NCBI RefSeq assembly: GCF_902459465.1
Contig: NC_047080.1
Coordinates: 9,150,866-9,214,865, forward strand
DNA length: 64,000 bases
Reading direction: 5' to 3'
Source of the DNA: Asterias rubens
Lineage: Eukaryota; Echinodermata; Asteroidea; Forcipulatida; Asteriidae
Each line of letters opens with the position of its first letter. Within the stretch, counting starts at the first letter, position 1. A program made the translations under genes and the position numbers. This document shows positions 42,501-47,505 of the stretch, in pieces. The notes beneath the pieces are model-generated. The model saw nothing but the letters and a program-made list of their open reading frames with translations, was not told the origin of the DNA and made no database searches.

Positions 42501-43273
42501 TTATTCAAGCCATTGTTCCTAATAAAAAAAGAGCTAATTCATTGTAATAGAGACACTGCCAGTAAGGATACAGATTCAGATACAGATACAGCAAAGTTCA
42601 GGGGCCTAATTTCATGCAAAGAAGACAATGTGCATTACAAAGTTTTATTTCTTAGCACTGTTTTCTGCTTTAAACATGTTACAGATTTTAGAACTTTGGG
42701 CTTACATGTGGTGAATAGTACATTAAGAAGCCATGGTTGATTTAATATTTTAAATAATAGGGAGCCTACCTGGTACAATGAATTGATTGATACTGCACAT
42801 GTATTGATTGAGACATTATAAGTTGTCACACAAGCGCGAGTGGAATACGGAAAAATATAGCGTCCCATATCAAACGAGGCCGAAGGCCGAGTTGGATATG
42901 GGACGCAGACGCGCTATATTTTCCGTATTTCCACGAGCACGCGCGTGATAACGTACTTATCTTCAAGCAAACTTGGCGCGCGACCATAGAACACGACGCA
43001 GGTAGTGATATTAGCCATGCAATATAGGTTTTTATCACCACTCCATTCTGCGAATCTGATTGGAGGATTAGCGCGTACTTGAAGATAAATAATTTTATAT
43101 ATGCATTTTGGTTAACACCAAGTGAGAATACTGGTCTCATAGGATTTATGTACTAACATGTATAAATTGGAAGTTGCCCGACAAGAACCCAATAAATCAT
43201 ACAGTTTACAATCTTTACCTCCTCCCGGTCGATGGAGCAAGTAGCCTGCATGGACTACTTTGTCTTCTGTCAT
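4656..43273 (-). CDS. TBC1D2-like: TBC1D2-like Rab GTPase-activating protein with C-terminal beta-propeller, 26 coding exons, 1476 aa
   Basis: Coding exons in order of translation: 43219-43273, 40996-41164, 29646-29718, 27108-27318, 26050-26182, 22967-23113, 22687-22821, 21837-22001, 21011-21143, 20270-20337, 19580-19700, 18935-19006, 17643-17747, 16767-16904, 16521-16645, 15450-15660, 14378-14557, 13520-13739, 12452-12543, 11819-11916, 11056-11167, 10076-10209, 9115-9307, 6509-7716, 5505-5595, 4656-4697. Every junction has AG/GT ends and matching phase, and the total is 4431 nt with one stop. The order PH (about 8-99), serine-rich linker, coiled coil (about 263-430), TBC (about 495-747) is that of TBC1D2/Armus, a Rab7-directed GAP of endosomes and autophagosomes in vertebrates. 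Both catalytic fingers are present, so GAP activity is likely. Vertebrate TBC1D2 ends soon after the TBC domain at roughly 930 residues, whereas this protein runs on through a propeller. Rab specificity and organism are inferred; the exon model is strong. Confidence 0.88.
4733..4960. repeat. Fragment of a GGAAGGTAGACATTTGGTAA element
   Basis: One end (TTAACGGGAAGGTAGACA) and an inner part (GAAGTACAGCA, ATTTTGAGAATTATTACAC) match 10337-10372 plus 10828-10985. The other end is missing. Confidence 0.5.
5290..5503 (+). mobile_element. 3' half of a tRNA-derived SINE ending in (ATT)n at a splice donor
   Basis: It shares AATTGGGTCTCAGAATTCAT and GCCTTGAGTACCTT with the full SINE at 55082-55500 and ends in an ATT run (5485-5503). 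The run abuts the donor of TBC exon 25 on the opposite strand. Confidence 0.75.
5596..6508. other. Intron 24 of the TBC gene
   Basis: A poly-C tract lies near 5758-5778. I see no repeat of the common families and no extra exon. Confidence 0.5.
7764..7965 (+). repeat. SINE-like repeat with GGGTTTTCC motifs
   Basis: CATGCCTAGCC, CATGGGTTTTCCCTGGAA and GGGGTTTTCCTCCC followed by AAACTGAGA also occur at 46010-46195. The head resembles a decayed tRNA B box (GGTTAGAATCCTACCGG). Confidence 0.5.
8001..8375. mobile_element. MITE of the TTAAAGGGAAGGTACACG family
   Basis: Inverted ends TTAAAGGGAAGGTACACG and CGTGTACCTTCCCTTTAA enclose a core related to the GGACACTAT family (AGAGCTGTTGATAGTATAAA). It lies in intron 23 of the TBC gene. 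Confidence 0.85.
8695..8960. mobile_element. Long inverted-repeat element with CTACTACCGCG arms
   Basis: Arms of about 110 bp (TTTGGTTTGCGGTAACACCA to CTACTACCGCGAGTAGAT and the mirror copy) flank a short centre. Single-arm fragments recur at 11280-11480, 20870-21000 and 49840-49970. Confidence 0.8.
9359..9742. mobile_element. MITE of the TTAAAGGCAGTGGACACTAT family
   Basis: Full copy with both inverted ends (TTAAAGGCAGTGGACACTAT, and AGTGTCCACTGCCTTTAA) in intron 22 of the TBC gene. Confidence 0.88.
9871..10068. mobile_element. Short TATAGACGATGTGACCT MITE next to a splice donor
   Basis: Ends TATAGACGATGTGACCTA and ACATCGTCTATA enclose about 170 bp that includes GCCCGGCGG and its mirror CCGCCGGGC. 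The same ends bound the larger element at 31909-32723. The right end lies 2 bases from the GTAAG donor of the exon at 10076-10209. Confidence 0.75.
10337..10985. mobile_element. GGAAGGTATATG element interrupted by paired tRNA-derived SINE copies
   Basis: Outer pieces 10337-10372 and 10828-10985 match 4733-4960. Between them (10384-10826) lie two tRNA-like heads in opposite orientation, with B-box-like GGGATTTGAACCCACGA and GGGTTCAAACCCCACCC. Confidence 0.55.
11280..11480. repeat. Arm fragment of the CTACTACCGCG inverted-repeat family
   Basis: It shares CCTTTTCAGAACTGAGAAGTC, the bracketing CTACTTCGTGGTAGTAGAAT and GATACACGCATGGTGTTACC with 8695-8960. It lies between propeller exons. Confidence 0.55.
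11556..11745. repeat. Fragment of the tRNA-derived SINE with AGTACCGAGTACACAGTGC tail
   Basis: It carries CACAGAGCTCGGGAAAGTAC, CATTGGTGTA and ATGGGTAAAAC, the tail shared with 18187-18476. The head is degraded. Confidence 0.5.
12905..13150. mobile_element. Fold-back repeat GGGCCCAATTTCATAGAGC
   Basis: It starts GGGCCCAATTTCATAGAGCT, contains AAGCACAAAATTGCGCTTAAG and ends in the mirror GCAGCTCTATAAAATTGGCCC. Other copies: 22035-22290, 25708-26040, 29967-30600, 45554-45870 and 52796-53040. Confidence 0.7.
13520..13739 (-). CDS. TBC1D2-like: Helical bridge between TBC domain and propeller (coding exon 18)
   Basis: It encodes residues 748-820: an amphipathic, glutamine- and glutamate-rich stretch (WIQERQHHYMGILRVVFEQQ, then EKSREEFERQEGL), followed by LKMDCAIECF. 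It ends with one base of a split glycine codon that the next exon (12452-12543) completes. This phase match, plus 12452-12543 ending exactly on a codon, is the direct evidence that TBC and propeller belong to one transcript. The donor is GTAAGG at 13514-13519. Confidence 0.85.
14378..19700 (-). CDS. TBC1D2-like: Pre-TBC segment and TBC Rab-GAP domain (coding exons 11-17)
   Basis: Exons 11-12 encode residues 430-494, including DIYGFQHP, matching the DEYGF motif before the TBC domain of TBC1D2. Exons 13-17 encode the TBC domain: LRDLVYNGIPTDKRSDVWK (entry helix), RQIELDLLRTMPHN (motif IxxDxxR, with Arg about 560 as arginine finger), TVGYCQGMNFIAG (motif YxQ, with Gln about 597 as glutamine finger), DVETAFWCMVAVVESYFP, FTLNWFLAIYFEVVPF and LLRIWDCFLFDG. 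No key residue is missing, so this should be an active dual-finger GAP that accelerates GTP hydrolysis by a Rab. Introns fall at phases 0, 1 and 2 and all join cleanly. A broken partial copy of exon 11 sits in the intron just upstream (19808-19893). Confidence 0.9.
14735..14849. mobile_element. One end of a GGACACTAT-family MITE
   Basis: AAATTTTCACAGGTTTGTTA and GACAATTACCAATAGTGTCC are present. The outer tip is replaced by the start of the next element at 14850. Confidence 0.6.
14850..15224. mobile_element. MITE of the GCCATTGGACCCTTTCGGTA family
   Basis: Ends GCCATTGGACCCTTTCGGTA and TACCGAAAGGGTCCAATGGC are inverted repeats. The core (AATTCTCGTTGTCGAGAATT, AAATTTTCACAGGTTTG) is related to the other families. 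Confidence 0.85.
15320..15425. repeat. Inverted repeat with GACGTTTCGG arms
   Basis: GAAGAGCTGG, GCCCGACGTTTCGGT and AGAAGACGGTCAGAGCA are followed by ACCGAAACGTCGAGCAGAAC. Such segments recur at 18815, 20010, 39590, 47510 and 50030 and may be remnants of one dispersed element. It lies just outside exon 16. Confidence 0.5.
15867..16210. mobile_element. MITE of the TTAAAGGGAAGGTACACG family
   Basis: Both inverted ends are present (TTAAAGGGAAGGTACACG and CGTGTACCTTCCCTTTAA), with the internal AAAGACTTCTAGCTAGAAGT palindrome. Confidence 0.86.
17105..17195. repeat. Single diverged monomer of the 80-bp minisatellite
   Basis: GCCACCTAC, GGGCTTACCCCCTTCACAGT and GGGCATGGGTATCATCCACT in the same order and spacing as the array at 1684-3115. 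It is present once only, in intron 13 of the same gene. Confidence 0.8.
17440..17635 (+). repeat. tRNA-derived SINE with TAGTTGGTAAGACACTGC head
   Basis: The head reads GTCTAGTTGGTAAGACACTG then GGGTCGTGGGTCGTG (B box damaged), with a short tail. It ends about 8 bases before the donor of exon 13. Confidence 0.55.
18187..18476. mobile_element. tRNA-headed SINE as a large fold-back
   Basis: Arms of about 115 bp (TTTACCCATACACCGATGTG to ATGTTACTCGGG, and the mirror) enclose a tRNA-like head GGTAAGACACTGCTCTAGAA with an intact B box GGGTTCGAATCCCACCC. It lies in intron 12. Confidence 0.8.
19050..19436. mobile_element. MITE of the GGCAGTGGACACTATTGG family
   Basis: Full copy between exons 12 and 11 of the TBC gene, with both inverted ends. 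Confidence 0.88.
19808..19893 (-). pseudogene. Partial duplicate of TBC-gene exon 11 with its acceptor
   Basis: It repeats 19638-19723 at an offset of 170 bases with about four mismatches. It includes the polypyrimidine/acceptor side and the first 60 or so coding bases (VIMTEGHTDIYGFQ-type), but it lacks the downstream half and any donor. It cannot be a normal exon. It joins on the right to a fragment of another repeat (AATGAATGTTTATGAG). Confidence 0.75.
20270..22821 (-). CDS. TBC1D2-like: Coiled-coil exons (coding exons 7-10)
   Basis: Exons 22687-22821, 21837-22001, 21011-21143 and 20270-20337 encode about residues 263-430. The composition is strongly helical and charged: ENREQTYKQMLKKRDQVIMH, then AAQQKINDLQGTCKIYQEQN, then LENNLLQSRQDYFQLLTQL. 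In TBC1D2 the region between PH and TBC is likewise a coiled coil; in the human protein it binds Rac1. Rac binding here would be inference. The last exon ends KKQDPLLPDPR, which joins by a split codon to the pre-TBC segment. Confidence 0.84.
20551..20872. mobile_element. TATAGACC...GGTCACATCGTCTATA element
   Basis: It starts TATAGACCATTGAACTTTGT and ends CAGGTCACATCGTCTATA, which are related to the ends at 31909-32723. A similar mate (TGTACACAGCCT, CTTGCCTGCCAGA) lies at 61566-61914. Confidence 0.55.
21425..21823. mobile_element. MITE of the GGACACTAT family beside the exon 8 donor
   Basis: Ends TTTAAAGGTAGTGGACAC and GTGTCCAGAGTCTTTAA. Its left-strand tip stops 13 bases from the donor of exon 21837-22001. 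Confidence 0.85.
22035..22290. mobile_element. Fold-back GGACCCAATTTCATAGAGC repeat
   Basis: Ends CCCAATTTCATAGAGCAGC and GCAGCTCTATGAATTTTGACC are inverted. It lies in intron 7, starting about 35 bases from exon 8. Confidence 0.65.
22967..27318 (-). CDS. TBC1D2-like: Serine-rich linker and acidic segment (coding exons 4-6)
   Basis: Exons 27108-27318, 26050-26182 and 22967-23113 encode about residues 100-263. Exons 4 and 5 are rich in Ser, Thr and Asn (for example SLRRHHSEKFRARSKNVSEL and SETLSLPNSKTNF) and look disordered and phosphorylatable. Exon 6 turns acidic (EVFTADEDDEVEQWKLL) and ends in a helix (KEELIQELQKRRLHIK) that leads into the coiled coil. No domain is recognised. Exon 4 has a tandem CAGCAG at its acceptor (27316-27321), so NAGNAG alternative splicing could add or remove one glutamine. 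Confidence 0.82.
23180..23478 (+). pseudogene. 3' end of a LINE reverse-transcriptase ORF
   Basis: The plus strand reads GRPKLRWIDIITKWSGRGVG then DLRRAAIEREQVMVATPG and RRPKTQVFVE before a stop, the common tail of non-LTR ORF2 proteins. Upstream the frame is broken. It ends in ATGACGATGATGATT-like tail repeats and lies in intron 5. Confidence 0.6.
23588..24295. mobile_element. Truncated GGACACTAT MITE, SINE tail, and a second MITE inserted into it
   Basis: 23588-23865 is one truncated MITE. 23872-23916 is part of a tRNA-derived SINE tail (CTCGGGGAAAGTACTAAGTA). 23917-24219 is a second MITE, after which the SINE tail resumes (AGTATTGAGTATACAGTGC). The order shows insertion of the second MITE into the SINE. 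Confidence 0.65.
24666..24997. mobile_element. MITE of the GGACACTAT family (diverged)
   Basis: Starts TTAAAGACCCTTGACACATT and ends near GGTCATAGTGCGTTTAA. The right tip overlaps the start of the next element. Confidence 0.7.
24994..25355. mobile_element. MITE of the GGAACACGTTGCCTTGG family
   Basis: Inverted ends of about 30 bp (AAAGGAACACGTTGCCTTGG and mirror) and an inner palindrome ACGGTCGGCCATTTATGGGA / TGGCCGACCGT. Related copies: 29989-30378, 33894-34288 and 36652-37034. Confidence 0.88.
25708..26045. repeat. GGGCCCAATTTCATCAAGC fold-back with a partial second copy
   Basis: It starts GGGCCCAATTTCATC. The mirror end AGCAGCTTTATGAAACAGGGC is near 25900, and a second partial copy runs 25915-26030. 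It ends about 20 bases before exon 5. Confidence 0.6.
26311..27070. mobile_element. GGACACTAT MITE with a nested GGACACTTTCGG MITE
   Basis: Outer ends lie at 26311 (TTAAAGACGCTGGACACTAT) and 27070 (AATAGTGTCCACTGACTGG). The inner element 26527-26900 starts AAAGTCATTGGACACTTTCG and ends ATAATGGCTTTAAG. The outer sequence resumes at GTCTTGAAAT. Confidence 0.8.
28080..28405 (+). mobile_element. tRNA-derived SINE with GCGCTATATAAA tail
   Basis: B box GTGTGGGTTCGAATCCTGGT then GTGACACTTGTGTCC and the 3' part GTGTATAAAGCGCTATATAA with an ATT tail. The 5' A box is lost and the middle differs from 55082-55500. Confidence 0.65.
28931..29310. mobile_element. MITE of the GGACACTAT family
   Basis: Starts TTTTAAAGGGCACTCGGGAT and ends TACCAACAGTGTCCAG, with the full core present. 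It is followed directly by another short repeat. Confidence 0.8.
29311..29475. repeat. GTCGATTTCACCAA...GAAATCGGC short inverted-repeat element
   Basis: CCTAACTTAGGAATCAT and TAGGACGGGTTACTCGTCC recur at 39418-39735, where the same element is split by an insertion. The ends GTCGATTTCACCAA and TTTCGTGAAATCGGC are partial mirrors. Confidence 0.6.
29646..43273 (-). CDS. TBC1D2-like: PH domain exons (coding exons 1-3)
   Basis: These exons encode residues 1-99. The start ATG is at 43271-43273 and reads MTEDKVVHAGYLL, the usual first beta strand of a PH domain. Exon 2 gives GRWKKKRYWFQL, then LRLYKSQAEL and the strand GVVDIRDACISIL. Exon 3 gives HILIAETHRAMMQWLQNLQ, the closing helix with its invariant tryptophan, very like the PH end of TBC1D2. 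A PH domain should place the protein on membranes or at partner GTPases. The ATG is the first in frame, and a good acceptor (TTCTTGTATTCAG, cut after 43328) lies 54 bases upstream, so a short 5' UTR is spliced on. Intron 2 (29719-40995) is 11.3 kb, the longest of the gene. Confidence 0.87.
29967..30600. mobile_element. GGGCCCAATTTCATAGAGC repeat with a nested GGAACACGTTGCC MITE
   Basis: The outer repeat begins at 29967 and ends AGCTCTATGAAATTGGCCC at 30600. The MITE (29989-30378) is inserted inside GCTTAA, which is found on both sides of it. Confidence 0.8.
31110..31335. mobile_element. Truncated MITE of the GGACACTAT family
   Basis: The left end and half the core are present, up to the CCTCATGAGGTCTCAATGAG region. 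The right end is absent. Confidence 0.65.
31485..31805. repeat. Inverted repeat around GCAAGTTCGAGTGTGCACA
   Basis: The left end GAGCAAGTTCGAGTGTGCAC is mirrored by GTGCACACTCGAACTTGCTC at the right. Inner GGTCGACCA and AGTCAACC motifs recur several times. Confidence 0.65.
31909..32723. mobile_element. Deletion derivative of a DNA transposon with YqaJ-type accessory ORF
   Basis: Perfect 20-bp inverted ends (TATAGACGATGTGACCTCTG and its mirror) bound about 815 bp. Inside lies the plus-strand ORF at 32156-32524. The same ends bound short non-coding copies near 9871-10068. No transposase is left. Confidence 0.8.
32156..32524 (+). pseudogene. Fragment of a transposon protein (region upstream of SWIM/YqaJ domains)
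   Basis: The 122-codon frame reads KWPPLQFADIYHYLIHTP then LKAFRSLEAYNYFVSGHV, a signature I know from large invertebrate transposon proteins that go on to a SWIM zinc finger and a YqaJ-like nuclease. After VLPGQRQNPRTDGDLYDAW the usual continuation is lost, so it is an internal-deletion remnant. In Repbase terms such proteins accompany ISL2EU/IS4EU-type elements; that class call is tentative. Confidence 0.6.
32965..33190. repeat. Short inverted-repeat element with TGGGAGACTTT ends
   Basis: Starts AATGGGAGACTTTAG and ends AAAGTCTCCCATTG, with CTAGGTGGCAGTAGACTTAC inside. A related copy lies at 57807-57955. Confidence 0.6.
33894..34288. mobile_element. MITE of the GGAACACGTTGCC family
   Basis: Both ends (TTAAAGGAACACGTAGCC; GGCAACGTGCTCCTTTAA) and the inner CAGTCGGCCATTTATGG / AATGGCCGACCGTG palindrome are present. 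Confidence 0.85.
34289..36651. other. Part of intron 2 without recognised gene
   Basis: 34436-34564 repeats AGTTGGGAC about five times. 34820-35230 is a diverged repeat related to 17800-18170 (TTTGATACCTTT, AAAGTACCC). The remainder shows no known family. Confidence 0.4.
36652..37034. mobile_element. MITE of the GGAACACGTTGCC family (diverged)
   Basis: Ends TTAAAGGGACACGTTGCC and GAACGTGTCCCTTTAA; the central palindrome is decayed. Confidence 0.82.
37663..38562. mobile_element. GGACACTAT MITE interrupted by two nested palindromic repeats
   Basis: Outer halves are 37663-37745 and 38268-38562. Inside are an element with AATGAATGTTTATGAGTGCA and its mirror (37748-37930), and a second with a perfect 41-bp palindrome (38086-38170). 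The outer core resumes at AAAACATTGTGAGAAATGG. Confidence 0.78.
38885..39402. repeat. Tandem copies of the GCCTTGGTGCCCTTG family
   Basis: Two or three copies in head-to-head and direct arrangement share AAGGGCACC, TATGAGGAAATTGTAAAT and GGAGGCAATTGCCTCC. Confidence 0.65.
39418..39735. repeat. GTCGATTTCACCAA element split by a GACGATCAGAGCATACTG insertion
   Basis: The outer parts match 29311-29475. The inner stretch 39575-39690 carries AGAAGACGATCAGAGCATAC and AAACGTCGATTTG, the GACGTTTCGA family. Confidence 0.55.
39925..40246. repeat. Two direct copies of the GCCTTGGTGCCCTTG family
   Basis: Copies begin at 39937 and 40083 and repeat GCAATGAAGGCGATTGCCTC and TTTACAATTT almost exactly, about 146 bases apart. 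Confidence 0.65.
41263..41649. mobile_element. MITE of the GGACACTAT family
   Basis: Ends TTTTAAAGGCACTGGACAC and GTGTCCAGTGTCTTTAA, full length, in intron 1 of the TBC gene. Confidence 0.85.
41790..41972. repeat. Copy of the GCCTTGGTGCCCTTG family
   Basis: It reads AGGGCAAGGGCACCAAGGCA and ends AAGTATCAGGCCTG, matching the minus orientation of 38885-39402. Confidence 0.6.
42835..42945. repeat. Near-perfect palindrome with ATATAGCGTCCCATAT arms
   Basis: Arms of about 47 bp (GAATACGGAAAAATATAGCG, CGAGGCC) with a 3-base centre. The right arm has a small GCAGAC insertion. Confidence 0.75.
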
Positions 43274-43327
43274 TGTGTCTCCCTCACATTACTCCAAACC
43301 ATACAAATCTCTCACAAAAGTTTGTAC
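43274..43327 (-). other. 5' UTR part of the first coding exon (TBC gene)
   Basis: On the minus strand a pyrimidine-rich tract ending in CAG (43328-43330) precedes 54 bases that run into the start ATG. No in-frame ATG lies between. A spliced leader or first non-coding exon further to the right is therefore expected. Confidence 0.5.
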
Positions 43328-44636
43328 CTGAATACAAGAAAGTACAAAATGTACACATTTAGCTGTAGGAAAAAGCTGATTTAAGTAAAACTAACAAATT
43401 TGTTGACAAATTGCATTGCTTGGACCACAATCATCCACTGTGCTTAGGGCAAATAAAATATTTAAAGCCCACAAAAATACAACTGAGAAAAAGTACTCAC
43501 TCACACTGCATTCGTTGTACAATGTATGATACCACCATCTTTCTGGAATTTTTGAAAGTTTCAGACTACATGCAGTACAAACTACAAAGCTTTATCACAA
43601 ACCTACATACGTAACATAATAAAAAATAATTAGGCCCTGGGGCCTACATGTTTTGTAATAATCCTCAGCTTAAAAGTATTAGGCCGAATGAAATTGGCCC
43701 TGGGGCCAAAATATGGAACACTAGCACCTAGGACCTACAGAACACTTGGGAAGAAAGAACACTGGTGCCTAGAGCCTTGCCTAGAGCCTTGGAAACATAG
43801 TGCCTACATACGGAATACAGGTGCCTGGGGCGGCTGGGCCAACAAACAACTCAATATGCCTTGGGACATACAAAATACTGGTGCTACAGCATCAAGACTC
43901 TGGTGCCAAGTGCCTATGAGAACATCATACGTAAGTAAAATCTTTACCAAGCAGTAAAAATATAAATAACTTAATGGAGCACCCGATCTTTTGGTCTTGC
44001 CGATAGGATGTCACTGCCACTCTCGCTGACTCTGCAAAAAAACTGACACGACAGCCAGGATATAGGTCATGTGTAGACCCATTAACTGGGGCACTGCACG
44101 AGTTTCCTTTTTTGAAAACTTGTCATAATCAGGTGTGCTAGTACGACTGATAATGACAAATAAAAATTAAAAGGAGTACAGCGCCCCAGTGACTGGGTCT
44201 AGGTCATGTGACAGTTACTCCTAGAGCTATATGAAGTTCATTCCACTTCTAAGTTCTATCATCTCCGTCATGAAGTCGATAGAGGAACGATCCCTCAGTC
44301 ATACATAGTTTCAGGAGTAAACGGACAGCAGTCAGAGTCAGACTTTGATTGACTTTTCCTTAATTAAAATGCGCACCACCGCCACACTTTTCTTCAACAA
44401 AAACAATGTCTAATTAAATAAAATTAACATAAACTTTTAATATTCAATGATTCAATCATCACGATTCAATCATCACGATTACAACAAATAAATTTGAAAA
44501 TTTAAATGAAACTTTTCACCAAATAATAATACAACAATTACAAAGTCAAAGTCATTGGCACTAGGGACTAGCATGAAGAGCCATGGTCAAAGTAGTACTC
44601 CTTTACATTTGGTCGGTTGGTAGAAATTAACATTAG

Positions 44637-44793
44637 TTTAGCTATCGGATAACTTTCCGTATGGCGCCACCACTTTTTCACTCATTTTTACAAAAGAAAA
44701 AGGGATATCTCATTGAGGTAAATTAGATACTATATTATTTCATATCGAATGAAAAAGTGGTGGCGCCATACGGAAACTTGTCCTAGCTCTACA
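44637..44793. mobile_element. Short MITE with TTTCCGTATGGCGCCACC ends
   Basis: Inverted ends of about 35 bp (CGTATGGCGCCACCACTTTT and mirror) flank about 80 bp of AT-rich DNA, upstream of the TBC gene start. Confidence 0.7.
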
Positions 44794-45292
44794 TCTACAT
44801 CATAGAGAATAGCCAAAACTCCTAACCCCCCCCCCCCCCATACCATTACCAACCTTCCTCCATGGTCAAAGCACATCACACTACGAATGATTATGAATGC
44901 ACAAACAAACATGGCAATAACAGACAGTTGGAGAAAACAAAACACAACAAAACAAAAAACAGTTAAGCGTTAGGTCTGGAGTTGTTTACTACGTACTATA
45001 CTAGGCTAGGGGGAAACTGCAACAACACAGTTTAATACTTAAAAAAGCCGGCCACAAGCAATGACATTGACATGAATGAAAAACATCCATAAATTTCTAA
45101 TTCGTTACAAAAATACAACATTACAGGACGTGAGTTACACAAGTATCCAAATAGTAAGGAAACAACCACTTGAAATACCTAAGATTTGAAGAAGAAAAAT
45201 CCTGCTTTGTTAAACTTTTACAGACATGAGTCGAAGTTGAGAGACCATCGAAAACCACATCATCCGAGTCAAGTTAAACTACGGTCACGTAC

Positions 45293-45430
45293 CTTTTACA
45301 GTCAGCGAAGCACAGCCGCACTTCGCTTCGATCTGACGGTCAACTCTCTCACCGCAGGATACGGCAAACGACGACCACGTAGCAGTCTAGTCGTGATTCC
45401 ACGTACTTGTCAAATCTGGGCGGGAACCCG
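45293..45430 (-). other. Possible non-coding first exon of the TBC gene
   Basis: On the minus strand this GC-richer, non-repeat stretch ends with a good donor (AAAAG followed by GTACGTG, cut at 45292/45293). It lies upstream of the spliced 5' UTR at 43327 and has no long reading frame. The right-hand boundary is a guess. cDNA could equally place the first exon elsewhere. Confidence 0.3.
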
Positions 45431-45553
45431 ACTAAGGTATAATAACAAAATTGGCACAAAATAGTCTGGACAACGTATTAACACCGCGTTCTGGATGGAT
45501 TGGTGGCGCCCTGACTAAAAAGTTAAAAACCAATTATTTTATTTTTGCCCAAA

Positions 45554-45870
45554 ACTATGGCCCAACATCCTGCTGAAGCGCAAAAATACTGCCTGACAAA
45601 TTTCTTTGTTAAGCAACCAATTAATGGGGCACCAGTCACAACAATGTAAACTTAATATAAGTTTGGCTGGTAAGCTCTTTCTCCGTTAAGCAGTACCTTT
45701 TTGTGCTTACAGGCTTTATTAAATTGAGCCCAGGCAAAATACAATGTCGATCACTAGGCTATATACAAATAATGTGATTGTTTTTGTACATCCTGCTCTT
45801 TTTTGCTAAGCAGACTTTTTTTATGCAATATTGTTTATTAAGCAGCTCACGAAATTCGGCCCTGGCTCAG
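45554..45870. repeat. Decayed GGGCCCAATTTCATAG-type repeats
   Basis: TTAAATTGAGCCCAGGC and GCAGCTCACGAAATTCGGCCC with AAGCAAC and GCTTA motifs. At least two overlapping degraded copies. Confidence 0.45.
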
Positions 45871-46009
45871 TCAACCACGTGCCTCTTCAAAATAAAATAA
45901 AATAATGCCTTTTGAATAATCTTCATTTTCCCTTTAAATCTTGGTAGACTAGCCGTTTAGCTTTTGAGCTTCGCTCATCACTGAATGAAAGGACAGTCAG
46001 GGTTGGATC

Positions 46010-46195
46010 CGTGGTTTCAGTCACTGCCTTAGTGCCTAGCCTCTGTGACGACACTTCCGGGTTCAAATCCCACCTCAGCCTTTTCATGTGGATTGGGTTG
46101 TTTATCAGTCTTTGCCTGACTGCGAGGGTTTTCCCTCTTGGGGTTTTCCTCCCCGTCCAAAACTGAAAACTTCTTCTATTGTCCTTTTTACAAAA
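46010..46195 (+). repeat. SINE-like repeat with GGGTTTTCC motifs
   Basis: CTTCCGGGTTCAAATCCCACC (a B-box-like motif) is followed by GCGAGGGTTTTCCCTCTTGG and GGGTTTTCCTCCCCG, the partner of 7764-7965. Confidence 0.55.
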
Positions 46196-46632
46196 AGTTG
46201 GTGTGATGCCCCTGTTATGGCGACTGTAAGAGCACCACCACCACCGACCACCACCACCACCCGACAAACCCTTACCCCTGGAAACGCAAAAAAAAAATAC
46301 ACCCCACCCCCGTGCTCCTTCTTACCGTCAAAATCGACCTCGCGTCGTCATTTTCACATGGTCGGCATGGTTCTGGAGATTCACAGTTAAATCCGATGTT
46401 TACAATGTACATACAATATTCAACCAATACCTGTCCTAATCCTTGTCAGCGCTGCAGGAGATTCCCCTGATGATTCTGTGCCCCCCCCCCCCCCACCCGG
46501 GGCCCCATCCCATGCGGCGAAAACTATGTACAAACTTCTTTTTATGGCCCCTCTTTTGAATCCTCCTCTTCCTCCAGCCCTAGTTAATTTCCCGTTATTA
46601 TAGACAGAAACTAGGACTCGGGATCAACGGGC

Positions 46633-47018
46633 TTAAAGGCAGTGGACACTATTGGTAATTGTCAAAGACTAGCATTCACAGTTGGTGTATATCTCAATAT
46701 GCATAAAATAACAAACCTGTGAAAATTTGAGCTCAATCGGTCATCGAAGTTGCGAGATAATAATGAAAGAAAAATGACCCTTGTCACACGAAGTTGTGTG
46801 CGTTTAGATGGTTGATTTCGAGATCTCAAGCTCTAAATCTGAGGTCTCGAAATCAAATTCGTGGAAAATTACTTCTTTCTCGAAAACTATGGCACTTCAG
46901 AGGGAGCTGTTTCTCACAATGTTTTATACCATCAACCTCTCCCCATTACTCGTTACCAAGTAAGGTTTTATGCCAATAATTATTTTGAGTAATTACCAAT
47001 AGTGTCCACTGCCTTTAA
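46633..47018. mobile_element. MITE of the GGCAGTGGACACTATTGG family
   Basis: Full copy with both inverted ends, between the TBC gene and the small peptide gene. Confidence 0.88.
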
Positions 47019-47404
47019 GGCAAACTTTAAAATGGTTCTGCTCTTTGCAAAGATTGCACCTTTACTCACTGATTTGGTTCAGGTATGACAAACAAAATAA
47101 ATACCTATAAAGACATAACAAACAAACAACAGACATCACACAAATTTGTCTACTTTGGCCTTATTATCTTTATTTTTAAGCACAGCTGTGTATCTTTAGG
47201 AATCATGGACTACAAAGAACACAATAGGGGCAAAGGTTGACTCTTTTAAATGTTTATCAAGCGCCTCAAAACTTTCTTGTCAGAAAGTCGTTAGGCGCTC
47301 AAGCATTGGTAACAGATCACTGAAGAAAACAAAATAATTACGAAAAGGAAGACACTATAAAATAAATAGTTAACTTGTGGGTACAACACTGTGTAAATCT
47401 CTGT

Positions 47405-47505
47405 AAAGAGCCGGGCTCTGAAAAGAGCCGGGCTCTGAAAAGAGCCGGGCTCTGAAAAGAGCCGGGCTCTGAAAAGAGCCGGGCTCTGAAAATAGCCGGT
47501 GTGGT
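47405..47505. repeat. 17-bp tandem repeat AGAGCCGGGCTCTGAAA
   Basis: About five to six nearly exact units. Single units occur in related repeats (20065-20085), so the array grew from part of a dispersed element. Confidence 0.85.

Noticed and set aside
43688-43957. Frame with repeated GTxxxTGA-like CTGGTGCCTA motifs
   Set aside because: Degenerate short repeats between non-coding parts of the TBC gene, with no protein-like conservation visible.
45923-46390. Overlapping frames with His/Pro/Thr-rich translation
   Set aside because: They cover a SINE and a CCACCACC microsatellite, with no splice or family support.
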